Below are positions 18,385 to 26,506 of a DNA stretch of 64,000 nucleotides, piece after piece (the stretch's first letter is position 1; each line of letters starts with the position of its first letter). The stretch covers positions 1-64,000 of the forward strand of contig NZ_JAFFZM010000005.1 in the NCBI RefSeq assembly GCF_017676345.1, read 5' to 3'. The notes under the pieces were generated by a model. That model was not told the DNA's origin. It searched no databases and saw only the letters and a program-made list of their open reading frames with translations. The position numbers and the translations under genes were made by a program. This stretch comes from Streptomyces smyrnaeus. GTDB lineage: Bacteria; Actinomycetota; Actinomycetes; Streptomycetales; Streptomycetaceae.

Positions 18385-18516
18385 GGGGGGTCTCTCCTCG
18401 TGTTCCGAGAGACCGGCGCCGCTCTGGGATGTTGGCGTGGGGGGCGCCGCCGGTCCCTCCGGACGGATTCCTGCTGCGGGAGAGTTTGTTCGAGCGCGCG
18501 GCGTTCCGGAATGATG

Positions 18517-18545
18517 TCACCTGCCGATAGGACCGGTGAATCACC
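18517..18545. promoter_or_regulatory. candidate LysR operator between snpA and its regulator
   Basis: GGTGA-A-TCACC (18535-18545) is a palindrome, and a further TCACC half-site lies at 18517-18521. It sits in the 244-base divergent region and is the best candidate for regulator binding. Confidence 0.5.
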
Positions 18546-18628
18546 TGGAGCGGCAGGGGGGTTCGCGGGACGTTCACCAGCGCGACGCTGACTGGTGGGA
18601 GGCGCGACACCGCCGTTATGCTCCGCGT

Positions 18629-19603
18629 GTGGAGCTCGAAGTGAGGCATCTTCGTGCACTGTGTGCGATTGCCGACACGGGCAGCGTGCACAAGGCGGCC
18701 CGACAACTCGGTATGACGCAACCCTCGCTGACGACCCAGCTCAGGCGGATCGAACAGGCCGTCGGGGGCCAGCTCTTCAACCGGGAGCGTACCGGCAGCA
18801 GGCCCACCCCGCTCGGCCGCACCGTCCTCACCCGTGCCCGGCCGATCATCGCCGAGATGACCGAGCTGATCCGCGAGGCCAAGGACGCCGCCGGGCTCGC
18901 CGGGGCCGGGCCCGGGGTGCGGCTGCGGCTCGGCAGCACCGGCAGCAGGGCCGTCCCCGGCTGGCTGCGCCGTCTGCACAACCGGCTGCCGGACACCGAC
19001 ATCACTTTCCAGGCCGATGTCTCCGCGAACACGCTGTTGCGGATGGTCGCGGGCAATCAGCTCGACGCCGCCTTCGTGCACGAGGTCGAGGGCTCGCCGC
19101 TACGGGTGCCCGACGGTGTCGAACTGCGCGTCCTGGTGCGGCGCGAACCGCAGTTCGTCGCCGTGCCCGCCACGCATCCCGCGGCGCGGGCCGGGCGGGC
19201 CGTCGCCGTCGCCGAGCTCGCCGAGGAGAGGTGGATGGTCGATCCCTCGGTCGACGGCGACTGGGACGGGCTGCGGCGGGTGTTCGCCGCTGCGGGCATC
19301 GATCCGCGGGTGGTGTACGGCGACTACCTGTCCGCGGGCGATCTGGTCGCCGCGGGCGAGGTCGTCACCCCGTGCCAGCCGACGTCCCAGCCGCGTCCCG
19401 GCATGTCCATCGTCCCCCTGGCGGGTGACCCCCTCGGGGTCCGGCTGCTGGTGGGACTGCGGACGGGGTGGGGGCCGGGCGCCGAGGCGGACGCCGTCTT
19501 CGACGATCTGCGGGCCTCCTACGAGGAGGTGGCCCGCAGCAGCCCCGCCTACGCCCGCTGGCTGTCCACCCGGCGCGCCCCCGGGCCGCCGGTGATGGTC
19601 TGA
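18629..19603 (+). CDS. LysR-family regulator, SnpR-like
   Basis: A 324-aa LTTR. The winged helix-turn-helix lies at about 10-40 (TGSVHKAARQLGMTQPSLTTQLRRIE), followed by the effector-binding domain. Its divergent position beside snpA matches the known snpR arrangement, where the LysR protein activates the protease gene. I set the start at GTG 18629 (MELEVRHLRALCAIAD); the earlier in-frame ATG at 18536 would overlap the operator candidate. A TATGCT hexamer ends 6 bases before this GTG, suggesting a leaderless message. The effector is unknown. Confidence 0.92.
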   Translation: MELEVRHLRALCAIADTGSVHKAARQLGMTQPSLTTQLRRIEQAVGGQLFNRERTGSRPTPLGRTVLTRARPIIAEMTELIREAKDAAGLAGAGPGVRLRLGSTGSRAVPGWLRRLHNRLPDTDITFQADVSANTLLRMVAGNQLDAAFVHEVEGSPLRVPDGVELRVLVRREPQFVAVPATHPAARAGRAVAVAELAEERWMVDPSVDGDWDGLRRVFAAAGIDPRVVYGDYLSAGDLVAAGEVVTPCQPTSQPRPGMSIVPLAGDPLGVRLLVGLRTGWGPGAEADAVFDDLRASYEEVARSSPAYARWLSTRRAPGPPVMV

Positions 19604-19612
19604 CGGGCCCGA

Positions 19613-19694
19613 CGGCGCGCTGCGGCCCCACCAACTGCCCGGGCCGCCGCAGCGCGCCCGGGCGTTCGCCTGCCCGGGCCCGCCGCAGCGCGCC
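19613..19694. terminator. compound terminator with duplicated arm
   Basis: GGCGCGCTGCGGC (19613-19625) pairs with GCCGCAGCGCGCC at 19645-19657, and an identical second copy of that arm sits at 19682-19694, touching the stop of pepN copy 2. The genes converge here. Confidence 0.7.
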
Positions 19695-22295
19695 TTAGGC
19701 GCCGGCGTCCACCCGCTGGGCGCGCAGGGCCCGGGCGAGGTCGTCGCGGGACTCGGCGACGAGGCGCCGCAGGGCGGGTGCGGCGTCCGGATGTCCGGTT
19801 AGCCATGCGTCGGTGGCGTCGAGCGTGGCCTGGTTCCCCTGCGAGGCCGGGAAGAGGCCCCGCACGATGGCCATGGCGATCTCGATCGACCGGGAGGCCC
19901 AGACGGACTCCAGCACCTCGAAGTACCGGGGCGCGTACGGCGCGGTCAGCTCGGTCTGCCCGGGCTGGTCGAAGCCGGAGATCGTCGCTTCGACGAGGGC
20001 GTTGGACAGTGCGTCGGACTCCACGACACCGGCCCACGCCTGGGCCTTGACGGCGGCGGAGGGCCGCGCGGCCAGGCACCGCACCTGGTGCCGCTTGCCG
20101 GAGGCGGTGTCGTCCCGCGCCAGCTCGGCGTTGACGGCCGCCTCGTCGGCCAGGCCCTCGGCGGCGAGCGGTTGCAGGAAGGCCCAGCGCAGCTCCTGGT
20201 CCACCTCCAGGCCGTCGATCCGTGCGGTGCCGTCCAGCAGTCCCTGCAAGAGGCGCAGTTCGTGTTCGCCGGAGGCGACGGCGGCCAGGAAGCGCGCCCA
20301 GGCCAGCTGGTGTCCGCTGCCGGGTTCGGCCTGCCTCAGCTGGGTGACGGCGCCCTCGGACAGCAGCCGTGAGCCCTCGGCGCGCCATTCGGGCGCCGTG
20401 TAGCTGTCGAGGGCCAGCTTGGCCTGGCCGTGCAGCATCTGCAGGACACCGATCTCGGTCTCCCGCCCGGCGAAGCGCAGCACCAGGGAGATGAAGTCCC
20501 GGGCCGGCATCAGCCCGTCCCGGGTGAGGTTCCAGGCGGCGGACCAGCACAGGGCCCGGGCCAGGGGGTCGGTGAGCCCGCCGAGGTGGTCGCGCAGCGT
20601 CGCCAGGGAGACCTCGTCGAACCGGACCTTGCAGTAGGTCAGATCGTCGTCGTTGACCAGCACCAGGTCGGGGCGCTCGGCACCGGCCAGCTCGGCGACC
20701 GGGGTGCGCACGCCTGCGACGTCGACCTCCGCGCGGGCGTACCGCTCCAGCGTGCCGTGGGCCGGATCGCGGCGGTAGAGGCCGACGGCGACGCGATGGG
20801 GGCGCAGGGTGGGGTGCGCGTCGGTGGCTTCCTGGAGGACGGCGAGCTCGGTGACGCGGCCGCCCGCGTCGTAGGTCAGCTGCGGGGTGAGGGTGTTGAC
20901 CCCGGCGGTCTGGAGCCATGCCTTGGACCACTCGGCCATGTCGCGGCCGGATGTCTCCTCCAGCGCGGACAGCAGGTCCTCCAGGCGGGTGTTGCTCCAC
21001 TGGTGGCGCTTGAAGTAGCGCCGGGCGCCCTCCAGGAAGGCGTCCTCGCCCACGTAGGCGACCAGCTGTTTGAGGACGGAGGCGCCCTTGGCGTAGGTGA
21101 TGCCGTCGAAGTTGAGCTTGGCGTCCTCCAGGTCCCGGATGTCGGCGGTGATCGGGTGGGTGGAGGGCAGCTGGTCGGCGCGGTAGGCCCAGGACTTGCG
21201 GCGGTTGGCGAAGGTGATCCAGCCGTCCCGGAAACGGGTGGACTCCACCAGCGAGAAGGCGCCCATGAAGTCCGCGAAGGACTCCTTGAGCCACAGGTCG
21301 TCCCACCACTCCATGGTGACCAGGTCGCCGAACCACATATGGGCCATCTCGTGCAGGATGACGTTGGCCCGGCTCTCGTAGGACGTGTCGGTGACCTTGC
21401 CGCGGAAGATGAACTCCTCACGGAAGGTCACACAGCCGGGGTTCTCCATGGCGCCGATGTTGTACTCCGGCACGAAGGCCTGGTCGTACTTCCCGAAGGG
21501 GTACGGGTAGTCGAAGTGGTCGTGGAAGAAGTCCAGCCCCTGCTTGGTGACGGTGAAGATGTCCTCGGGGTCGAAGTGGCGCGCCAGCCCCTTGCGGCAC
21601 AGGGCGCCCAGCGGAATCTCCAGCTCGCCGCCTCCTTCGAAGGTGCGGCGGTAGGTGTCGGCGACGTAGGTGTACGGGCCCGCGACGACGGCGGTGATGT
21701 ACGTCGAGATCGGCCGGGTACGGGCGAAGCGCCACAGGGCCGAGGTCCCGTCGTCCACCGGCCGCGGCTCGCCCACCTGGGCGCCGTTGCTGAGCACCGT
21801 CCAGCTCGCGGGGGCGGTGACGGTGAAGTCGAAGGGGGCCTTGAGATCGGGCTGTTCGAAGTTGGCGAAGACGCGGCGCGCGTCGGCCGGCTCGTACTGG
21901 GTGTAGAGGTAGACCTCGCCGTCCTCGGGGTCGAGGAAGTGGTGCAGGCCCTCGCCGGTGCGGCTGTAGGCGCACTGCGCGTCGATCGTCACCTCGTTCG
22001 AGGCGCGCAGTCCCGGCAGGGTGACACGGGCGCCGTCGAAGACCTCCTCGACCCGCAGCGACTCGCCGTTGAGGGTGACGGAGTGGACGTGCTCGGCCAC
22101 CAGGTCGACGAAGGTGGTGGCGCCCTCCTGGGCGCTCTCGAACGTGATCGTCGTCGTCGAGCGGAAGGTGCGCGGACCGGTGGCGGGTGGCGGCTCGATG
22201 GCCGAGCGCAGATCCAGCGCCACGTCGTACCCGTTCACGGTCAGCAACGCGGCCCGCTCCCGGGCCTCGGTGCGGGTCAGGTTCTCTCCGGGCAC
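19695..22295 (-). CDS. pepN: aminopeptidase N (M1), copy 2
   Basis: Second cytoplasmic M1 aminopeptidase, 866 aa, clearly paralogous to the gene at 14961. GAMEN is at 281-285, HEMAH at 315-319 and E338 completes the zinc site. Both copies begin MPG(T/E)NLTR and keep the same block order, but they differ at many positions, so this is an old duplication or separate acquisition rather than a recent one. The start is the GTG at 22295 with GAGGGAG upstream. Substrate preference relative to copy 1 cannot be judged from sequence. Confidence 0.95.
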   Translation of the reverse strand: MPGENLTRTEARERAALLTVNGYDVALDLRSAIEPPPATGPRTFRSTTTITFESAQEGATTFVDLVAEHVHSVTLNGESLRVEEVFDGARVTLPGLRASNEVTIDAQCAYSRTGEGLHHFLDPEDGEVYLYTQYEPADARRVFANFEQPDLKAPFDFTVTAPASWTVLSNGAQVGEPRPVDDGTSALWRFARTRPISTYITAVVAGPYTYVADTYRRTFEGGGELEIPLGALCRKGLARHFDPEDIFTVTKQGLDFFHDHFDYPYPFGKYDQAFVPEYNIGAMENPGCVTFREEFIFRGKVTDTSYESRANVILHEMAHMWFGDLVTMEWWDDLWLKESFADFMGAFSLVESTRFRDGWITFANRRKSWAYRADQLPSTHPITADIRDLEDAKLNFDGITYAKGASVLKQLVAYVGEDAFLEGARRYFKRHQWSNTRLEDLLSALEETSGRDMAEWSKAWLQTAGVNTLTPQLTYDAGGRVTELAVLQEATDAHPTLRPHRVAVGLYRRDPAHGTLERYARAEVDVAGVRTPVAELAGAERPDLVLVNDDDLTYCKVRFDEVSLATLRDHLGGLTDPLARALCWSAAWNLTRDGLMPARDFISLVLRFAGRETEIGVLQMLHGQAKLALDSYTAPEWRAEGSRLLSEGAVTQLRQAEPGSGHQLAWARFLAAVASGEHELRLLQGLLDGTARIDGLEVDQELRWAFLQPLAAEGLADEAAVNAELARDDTASGKRHQVRCLAARPSAAVKAQAWAGVVESDALSNALVEATISGFDQPGQTELTAPYAPRYFEVLESVWASRSIEIAMAIVRGLFPASQGNQATLDATDAWLTGHPDAAPALRRLVAESRDDLARALRAQRVDAGA

Positions 22296-22465
22296 GCCGC
22301 TCCCTCTCCGTTCGACCGCGGTCCTCGCACCGCAGGTCGGATCGCCTGGTCGACAACCTGCTCAGGATCGCATGCGGCGCTGGGGAGGCATACCCGGGAA
22401 TGCGCTGGACCGCCCGGTACGTTGTCGGCGTTCGAGCTCACAATCGCACTGGCCGAGGAGAACGT

Positions 22466-23095
22466 ATGACGGACAAGACGCCTGCTGATTTCTGGTTCGA
22501 CCCGCTGTGCCCTTGGGCCTGGATGACCTCCCGCTGGATGCTGGAGGTGGAGAAGGTGCGGCCGGTCGAGGTCCGGTGGCATGTGATGAGCCTGTCCGTG
22601 CTCAACGAGAAGCGGGTGGACGAGCTGCCCGAGCAGTACCGCGAGCTGCTGGAGCGCGGTTGGGGGCCGGTGCGGGTCTGTATCGCCGCCGAGCAGGAGC
22701 ACGGCAACGAGGTGCTGGGCCCGCTGTACACCGCGCTGGGCACCCGTGCCCACCCGGGCGGGCGGGAGTTGGACCGGGAGGTCGTCGTGGAGGCGCTGGA
22801 GGAGGTCGGGCTGCCCGCCTCGCTGGCCGACGCCGCCGATTCGGACCGCTACGACGCCGAGCTGCGCGCCTCGCACGAGGAGGGCATCGGCCTGGTGGGT
22901 CAGGAGGTCGGCACGCCCGTCATCGCCGTGCCGGGTGCGGACGGCGGGCAGATCGCCTTCTTCGGCCCGGTGGTCACTCCGGCGCCCAAGGGTGAGGCCG
23001 CCGCCAAGCTGTGGGACGGCACCCTGATGGTGGCCTCGACCCCCGGCTTCTTCGAGATCAAGCGCACCCGCGATGTGGGCCCGGTCTTCGACTGA
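22466..23095 (+). CDS. Rv2466c-family mycothiol-dependent nitroreductase-like protein (DsbA fold)
   Basis: A 209-aa thioredoxin/DsbA-fold protein closely resembling mycobacterial Rv2466c, which uses mycothiol to reduce substrates. The start ATG at 22466 has GAGGAG upstream. The active-site region reads [11 protein letters not shown]: the first Cys (residue 15) is kept but the second Cys of the CPWC motif is Ala. The rest follows the family closely ([28 protein letters not shown]). It would act in the cytoplasm by a monothiol mechanism, which is inference. It converges with sodF across a shared terminator. Confidence 0.9.
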   Translation: MTDKTPADFWFDPLCPWAWMTSRWMLEVEKVRPVEVRWHVMSLSVLNEKRVDELPEQYRELLERGWGPVRVCIAAEQEHGNEVLGPLYTALGTRAHPGGRELDREVVVEALEEVGLPASLADAADSDRYDAELRASHEEGIGLVGQEVGTPVIAVPGADGGQIAFFGPVVTPAPKGEAAAKLWDGTLMVASTPGFFEIKRTRDVGPVFD

Positions 23096-23108
23096 GCTCC
23101 CGAAGAGT

Positions 23109-23149
23109 GCGGGGCCCCTGGTGTGTCACGTCCACACCAGGGGCCCCGC
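23109..23149. terminator. bidirectional terminator shared with sodF
   Basis: Perfect 17-base arms, GCGGGGCCCCTGGTGTG (23109-23125) and its complement (23133-23149), with a 7-base loop. On the minus strand it would form the 3' end of the sodF message and of any RNA processed from it. Confidence 0.9.
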
Positions 23150-23198
23150 CGTCCTCCGCCCCGGAACGGTGAGAAGACGATCACGAGGACGGAAGCCG
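23109..23198 (-). ncRNA. candidate s-SodF RNA from the sodF 3' untranslated region
   Basis: In S. coelicolor a roughly 90-nt RNA processed from the sodF 3' UTR blocks sodN expression by pairing with its leader. Here the 3' UTR ends in the strong hairpin and contains, on the minus strand at 23168-23189, a pyrimidine-rich stretch (TCCTCGTGATCGTC then TTCTCACC). Its complement looks like a short leader ending in a GAGGA ribosome site. Exact ends are guessed. The sodN gene is not in the window, so pairing cannot be tested here. Confidence 0.55.
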
Positions 23199-23220
23199 CA
23201 CTGCCGGGCCGTCGGGGCCG

Positions 23221-23868
23221 CTACGGCGCCAGCAGCAGGTTGTTGGCGCGCTCCTTCGCCGCGGTGTAGCGGGCCGCGACGTCCTGCCAGTTGACGACGC
23301 GCCACATCGCCTCGACGAAGTCGACCTTCTGGTTGCGGTACTGCAGATAGAACGCGTGCTCCCAGGCGTCGAAGACCAGGATCGGCACCGAGCCCTGCCC
23401 GACGTTGCCCTGGTGGTCGTAGACCTGTTCGACGATGAGCCGTCCGGTGACCGGCTCGTAGGCCAGCACACCCCAGCCCGAGCCCTGGGTGGTGGCCGCC
23501 GCCTTGGACAGCTGGGCCTTGAACTTCGCGAAGCTGCCGAAGGACTCGGCGATGGCGTCCGCGAGCTGGCCGGTGCCGTCCTTCTCCAGCGGTTCGCCGC
23601 CGCCGTCACCGGTCATGTTCTGCCAGTAGATGGTGTGCAGGATGTGCCCGGACAGGTGGAAGGCGAGGTTCTTCTCCAGTCCGTTGATGGTGGCCCACTG
23701 GTCCTTGTCACGGGCCTCCGCGAGCTGTTCGAGGGTGTCGTTCGCCCCCTTCACATACCCGGCGTGGTGCTTGTCGTGGTGCAGCTCGATGATCTCGCCG
23801 CTGATGACCGGCTCCAGCGCGGAGTAGTCGTACGGCAGCTCCGGCAAGGTGTAGGTCGCTGTCGACAT
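23221..23868 (-). CDS. sodF: iron superoxide dismutase
   Basis: Cytoplasmic Fe(Zn)-type superoxide dismutase, 215 aa, which converts superoxide to peroxide and oxygen. Metal ligands sit in the usual motifs: H31 region ([11 protein letters not shown]), the second His in [12 protein letters not shown], and the [11 protein letters not shown] block holding Asp and His. In S. coelicolor this gene is repressed by Nur when nickel is available, and a Nur-type box overlaps the promoter here. The ATG at 23868 follows GAAGGGCGAG. Confidence 0.96.
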   Translation of the reverse strand: MSTATYTLPELPYDYSALEPVISGEIIELHHDKHHAGYVKGANDTLEQLAEARDKDQWATINGLEKNLAFHLSGHILHTIYWQNMTGDGGGEPLEKDGTGQLADAIAESFGSFAKFKAQLSKAAATTQGSGWGVLAYEPVTGRLIVEQVYDHQGNVGQGSVPILVFDAWEHAFYLQYRNQKVDFVEAMWRVVNWQDVAARYTAAKERANNLLLAP

Positions 23869-23889
23869 GTTCTCGCCCTTCGCTCGCTA

Positions 23890-23923
23890 TTGCATATTAC
23901 TTGCAACAAGAAGCTAGCAGCAA
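23890..23923 (-). promoter_or_regulatory. sodF promoter with Nur box
   Basis: On the minus strand TTGCTG (23918-23923), an 18-base spacer and TAATAT (23894-23899) form a good -35/-10 pair. The -10 is enclosed by TTGCAA-N5-ATGCAA (23890-23906), which matches the known Nur consensus (tTGCaa-N5-ttGCAA) except one base. Confidence 0.85.
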
Positions 23924-23936
23924 GAGAGCGCAAAAC

Positions 23937-23972
23937 AGCGGAGCGCCCCCTGCGTGCAGGGGGCGCTCCGCT
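23937..23972. terminator. terminator of the first amino-acid permease gene
   Basis: Arms AGCGGAGCGCCCCCTGC and its perfect complement with a 2-base centre, 51 bases after the permease stop and just upstream of the sodF promoter. It would insulate sodF from read-through. Confidence 0.85.
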
Positions 23973-24023
23973 CGGTGCGTCTCGGTCCGAAGTCCTAGGC
24001 CGGGCCGGGTCGCCGACGCTCCG

Positions 24024-25481
24024 TCAGGCGTTCTCGGGCAGTGGGGTGCGCGGGTGCCTGCGCTGGCGCAGATATCCGCCCAGGGCCAGCACCACCGTCA
24101 GACCGGCGGTGAACGCCAGCTGGGTGCGGGTGTCCCCCTCACGCAGCATCAGCAGCAGTACGGCCGCGATACCCAACAGCGCGACGATGGTCAGCCCGGG
24201 GAACAGCCACATGCGCACCACCAGCTTCTCCGGCGCCTGACGCTCCAGCCGCCTGCGGGTGATCAGCTGCGAGACGGCGATGAAGCCCCACACCACCAGC
24301 GTGGCCGCGCCGACCATGTTCAGCAGCCACTGGAAGACCGTCTTCTCCCACAGGATGTTGAGCAGCACCGCGATGAAGCCGAAGAGGGACGAGGCGATCA
24401 CGGCGTAGCGCGGCACCCCACGCGCACTCACCCGGTTGAGGAACGCCGGGCCCTCACCCCGCTCCACCAGGGAGTAGGACATCCGCGAGGCGCCGTAGAT
24501 GTTGGCGTTCATCGCCGACAGCAGCGCGATGAGCACCACCACGTTCATGATCTGCGCGGCGGCCGGAATGCCGATGTAGTCCAGCACGGCCGCGTACGGC
24601 CCGGAGAGCACGGACTTGTCGTGCCACGGGATCAAGGTGACGATCACCAGCATCGAGCCGACGTAGAAGAGCGCGATCCGCCACACCGCGGTGCGCACCG
24701 CCTTGGCGACCCCGGAGACCGGCTTCTCCGACTCGGCCGCCGCGATCGTCACCGTCTCCAGGCCGCCGAACGCGAACACCGAGGCCAGCAGCCCCACGAT
24801 GAGTCCGTCGGCGCCGGTGGGGAAGAAGCCGCCGTCCCCCGTCAGATGGCCGGCGCCCGGAGAGTCGGTGCCCGGCAGCACGCCGGCTATCGCGAGCACG
24901 CCCAGCACCAGGAAGGCGGTGATGGCCAGCACCTTGATCGCGGCGAACCAGAACTCGTACTCGCCGAAGTTGCGCACCGCCGCCAGGTTGGTGGCGCAGA
25001 AGACGAGCATGAACAGCGCGACCCATATCCACTGGTCGGTCGCGGGCAGCCAGCCGGTCATGATCTTCGCGGCGGCGGTCGCCTCGGTGGCGATGGCCAC
25101 ACACAGCAGCGTCCAGTAGATCCAGCCGGCCGTGAAACCCGCCCAAGGACCTAGGGCCCGCTCGGCGTGGACGGAGAAGGAGCCGGAGGCCGGGCGGGCC
25201 GCGGACATCTCGCCCAGCATCCGCATCACCAGCATCACCAGCGCCCCGGAGGCCGCATAGGCGAGGACGATCGCGGGGCCGGCGGCGGCGATGCCCGCGC
25301 CGGAGCCGACGAAGAGCCCGGCGCCGATCACGCCGCCCAGCGCGATCATGGACAGATGGCGCTGCTTGAGGCCGTGGGCGAGGGTGCGGCGGGAGGGGTC
25401 GGTCCCCTCCTCCGGCGGTCCGGAGGGCGGGGCGGGCTCTCCGGGGGAGTGTGGCGCGTCGGAGGTCTCGGTGCGCGTCAT
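24024..25481 (-). CDS. amino-acid permease (APC superfamily), copy 1
   Basis: A 485-aa, 12-helix amino-acid/proton transporter of the AAT/GABA-permease group. The family opening is clear: LKQRHLSMIALGGVIGAGLFVGSGAGI (about 39-65), then the loop ETVTIAAAES and the RMSYSLVERGEGPAFL segment. About 35 hydrophilic residues precede helix 1. I placed the start at the ATG at 25481 with AGGAACG upstream, not the longer frame to 25598. It is paralogous to the gene at 26507; bioY lies between them on the other strand. Substrate not predictable beyond neutral or basic amino acids or GABA. Confidence 0.93.
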   Translation of the reverse strand: MTRTETSDAPHSPGEPAPPSGPPEEGTDPSRRTLAHGLKQRHLSMIALGGVIGAGLFVGSGAGIAAAGPAIVLAYAASGALVMLVMRMLGEMSAARPASGSFSVHAERALGPWAGFTAGWIYWTLLCVAIATEATAAAKIMTGWLPATDQWIWVALFMLVFCATNLAAVRNFGEYEFWFAAIKVLAITAFLVLGVLAIAGVLPGTDSPGAGHLTGDGGFFPTGADGLIVGLLASVFAFGGLETVTIAAAESEKPVSGVAKAVRTAVWRIALFYVGSMLVIVTLIPWHDKSVLSGPYAAVLDYIGIPAAAQIMNVVVLIALLSAMNANIYGASRMSYSLVERGEGPAFLNRVSARGVPRYAVIASSLFGFIAVLLNILWEKTVFQWLLNMVGAATLVVWGFIAVSQLITRRRLERQAPEKLVVRMWLFPGLTIVALLGIAAVLLLMLREGDTRTQLAFTAGLTVVLALGGYLRQRRHPRTPLPENA

Positions 25482-25833
25482 CAGTAGCCGTTCCTGGGGG
25501 TGTGTGAGGTGGTGAACGCGGGAACAGAGCGGTACGTGCGTTCCCACAGCTTGCGGGGAAGTGCTGCTCCGACAGTCTTCGGGAGTCTGCCCCGGCACAG
25601 CAATAATCGTGCAACGGTTTCCGCATTGCGGACAGTCCCTTTCCGCCGGTGACCCGGGCCGACCCGTGGTGCACGGGGGGTGAGCGGGGTCTCGCGGGCC
25701 CGCACTGTCATCAACCTCACGCTCCGCTCACGCTCGGCGCACGAGTGGATTCGGCTAGCGTCGACGGGCACGAGGTCGTCGTCCTGCGCGCCCGTGCCTG
25801 CTTCTACCAGCTCGCACCAGACGGAGATGCCAG

Positions 25834-26439
25834 ATGAGTGCCCTCACTTCCGCAGCCGTACCGCGTCCGGGAGCCGTGCTCGCGGATCTGCTGCCCGCCT
25901 CCAGCTCAGCGCGTGCCCGGGTCAGGGACGTCGCACTTGTCGTCGGCGGCGCCGCGCTGACCGGGATGGCCGCCCAGCTCGCGGTGCCGATCCCGGGCTC
26001 GCCGGTGCCGGTCACCGGTCAGACCTTCGCCGCCCTGCTGGTCGGCGCCGGGCTGGGCGCCGGACGCGGCTTCCTGGCCCTGGCCCTGTACGCGGTGGCG
26101 GGCATGGCCGGGGTGCCGTGGTTCGCCGAAGCCTCCGCCGGGGTCGGGATGCCCTCCCTCGGCTATGTGTTCGGCATGCTGCTGGCCGCCGCGGCCGTGG
26201 GCGCCCTCGCCCGCCGCGGCGGTGACCGCGGCGCGCTGCGCACGGCGGGGACGATGGCCGTCGGTATGGCGCTGACCTACGCGGTCGGCGTCCCCTACCT
26301 GGCGGTCTCCACCGGTATGTCGGCCGGCGAGGCCGTCGCCGCGGGGCTGGTGCCGTTCCTGGTCGGTGACGCCGTCAAGGCGGCCCTGGCGATGGGGGCG
26401 CTGCCCACCGCCTGGAAGCTCGCGGGCCGCAAGGGCTGA
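25834..26439 (+). CDS. bioY: BioY biotin transporter S-component
   Basis: Substrate-binding membrane subunit for biotin uptake, 201 aa with about six helices. The BioY signature is present (AAQLAVPIPGSPVPVTGQTFAALLVGAGLGAGRG, then a Gly/Tyr-rich FGM segment). The ATG at 25834 follows ACGGAG. No ECF ATPase genes (bioM/bioN) are adjacent, so it either works alone or uses a shared energising module encoded elsewhere. It lies between two permease genes on the opposite strand. Confidence 0.93.
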   Translation: MSALTSAAVPRPGAVLADLLPASSSARARVRDVALVVGGAALTGMAAQLAVPIPGSPVPVTGQTFAALLVGAGLGAGRGFLALALYAVAGMAGVPWFAEASAGVGMPSLGYVFGMLLAAAAVGALARRGGDRGALRTAGTMAVGMALTYAVGVPYLAVSTGMSAGEAVAAGLVPFLVGDAVKAALAMGALPTAWKLAGRKG

Positions 26440-26456
26440 CACCCCGCACCGTGAAC

Positions 26457-26488
26457 GAGGGCCTGGCGTCGCACGGCGCCGGGCCCTC
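26457..26488. terminator. hairpin between bioY and the second permease gene
   Basis: GAGGGCCTGGCG and CGCCGGGCCCTC pair with one mismatch around an 8-base loop between the two convergent genes. Confidence 0.7.
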
Positions 26489-26506
26489 GCACATGTTCTG
26501 CCGGCC

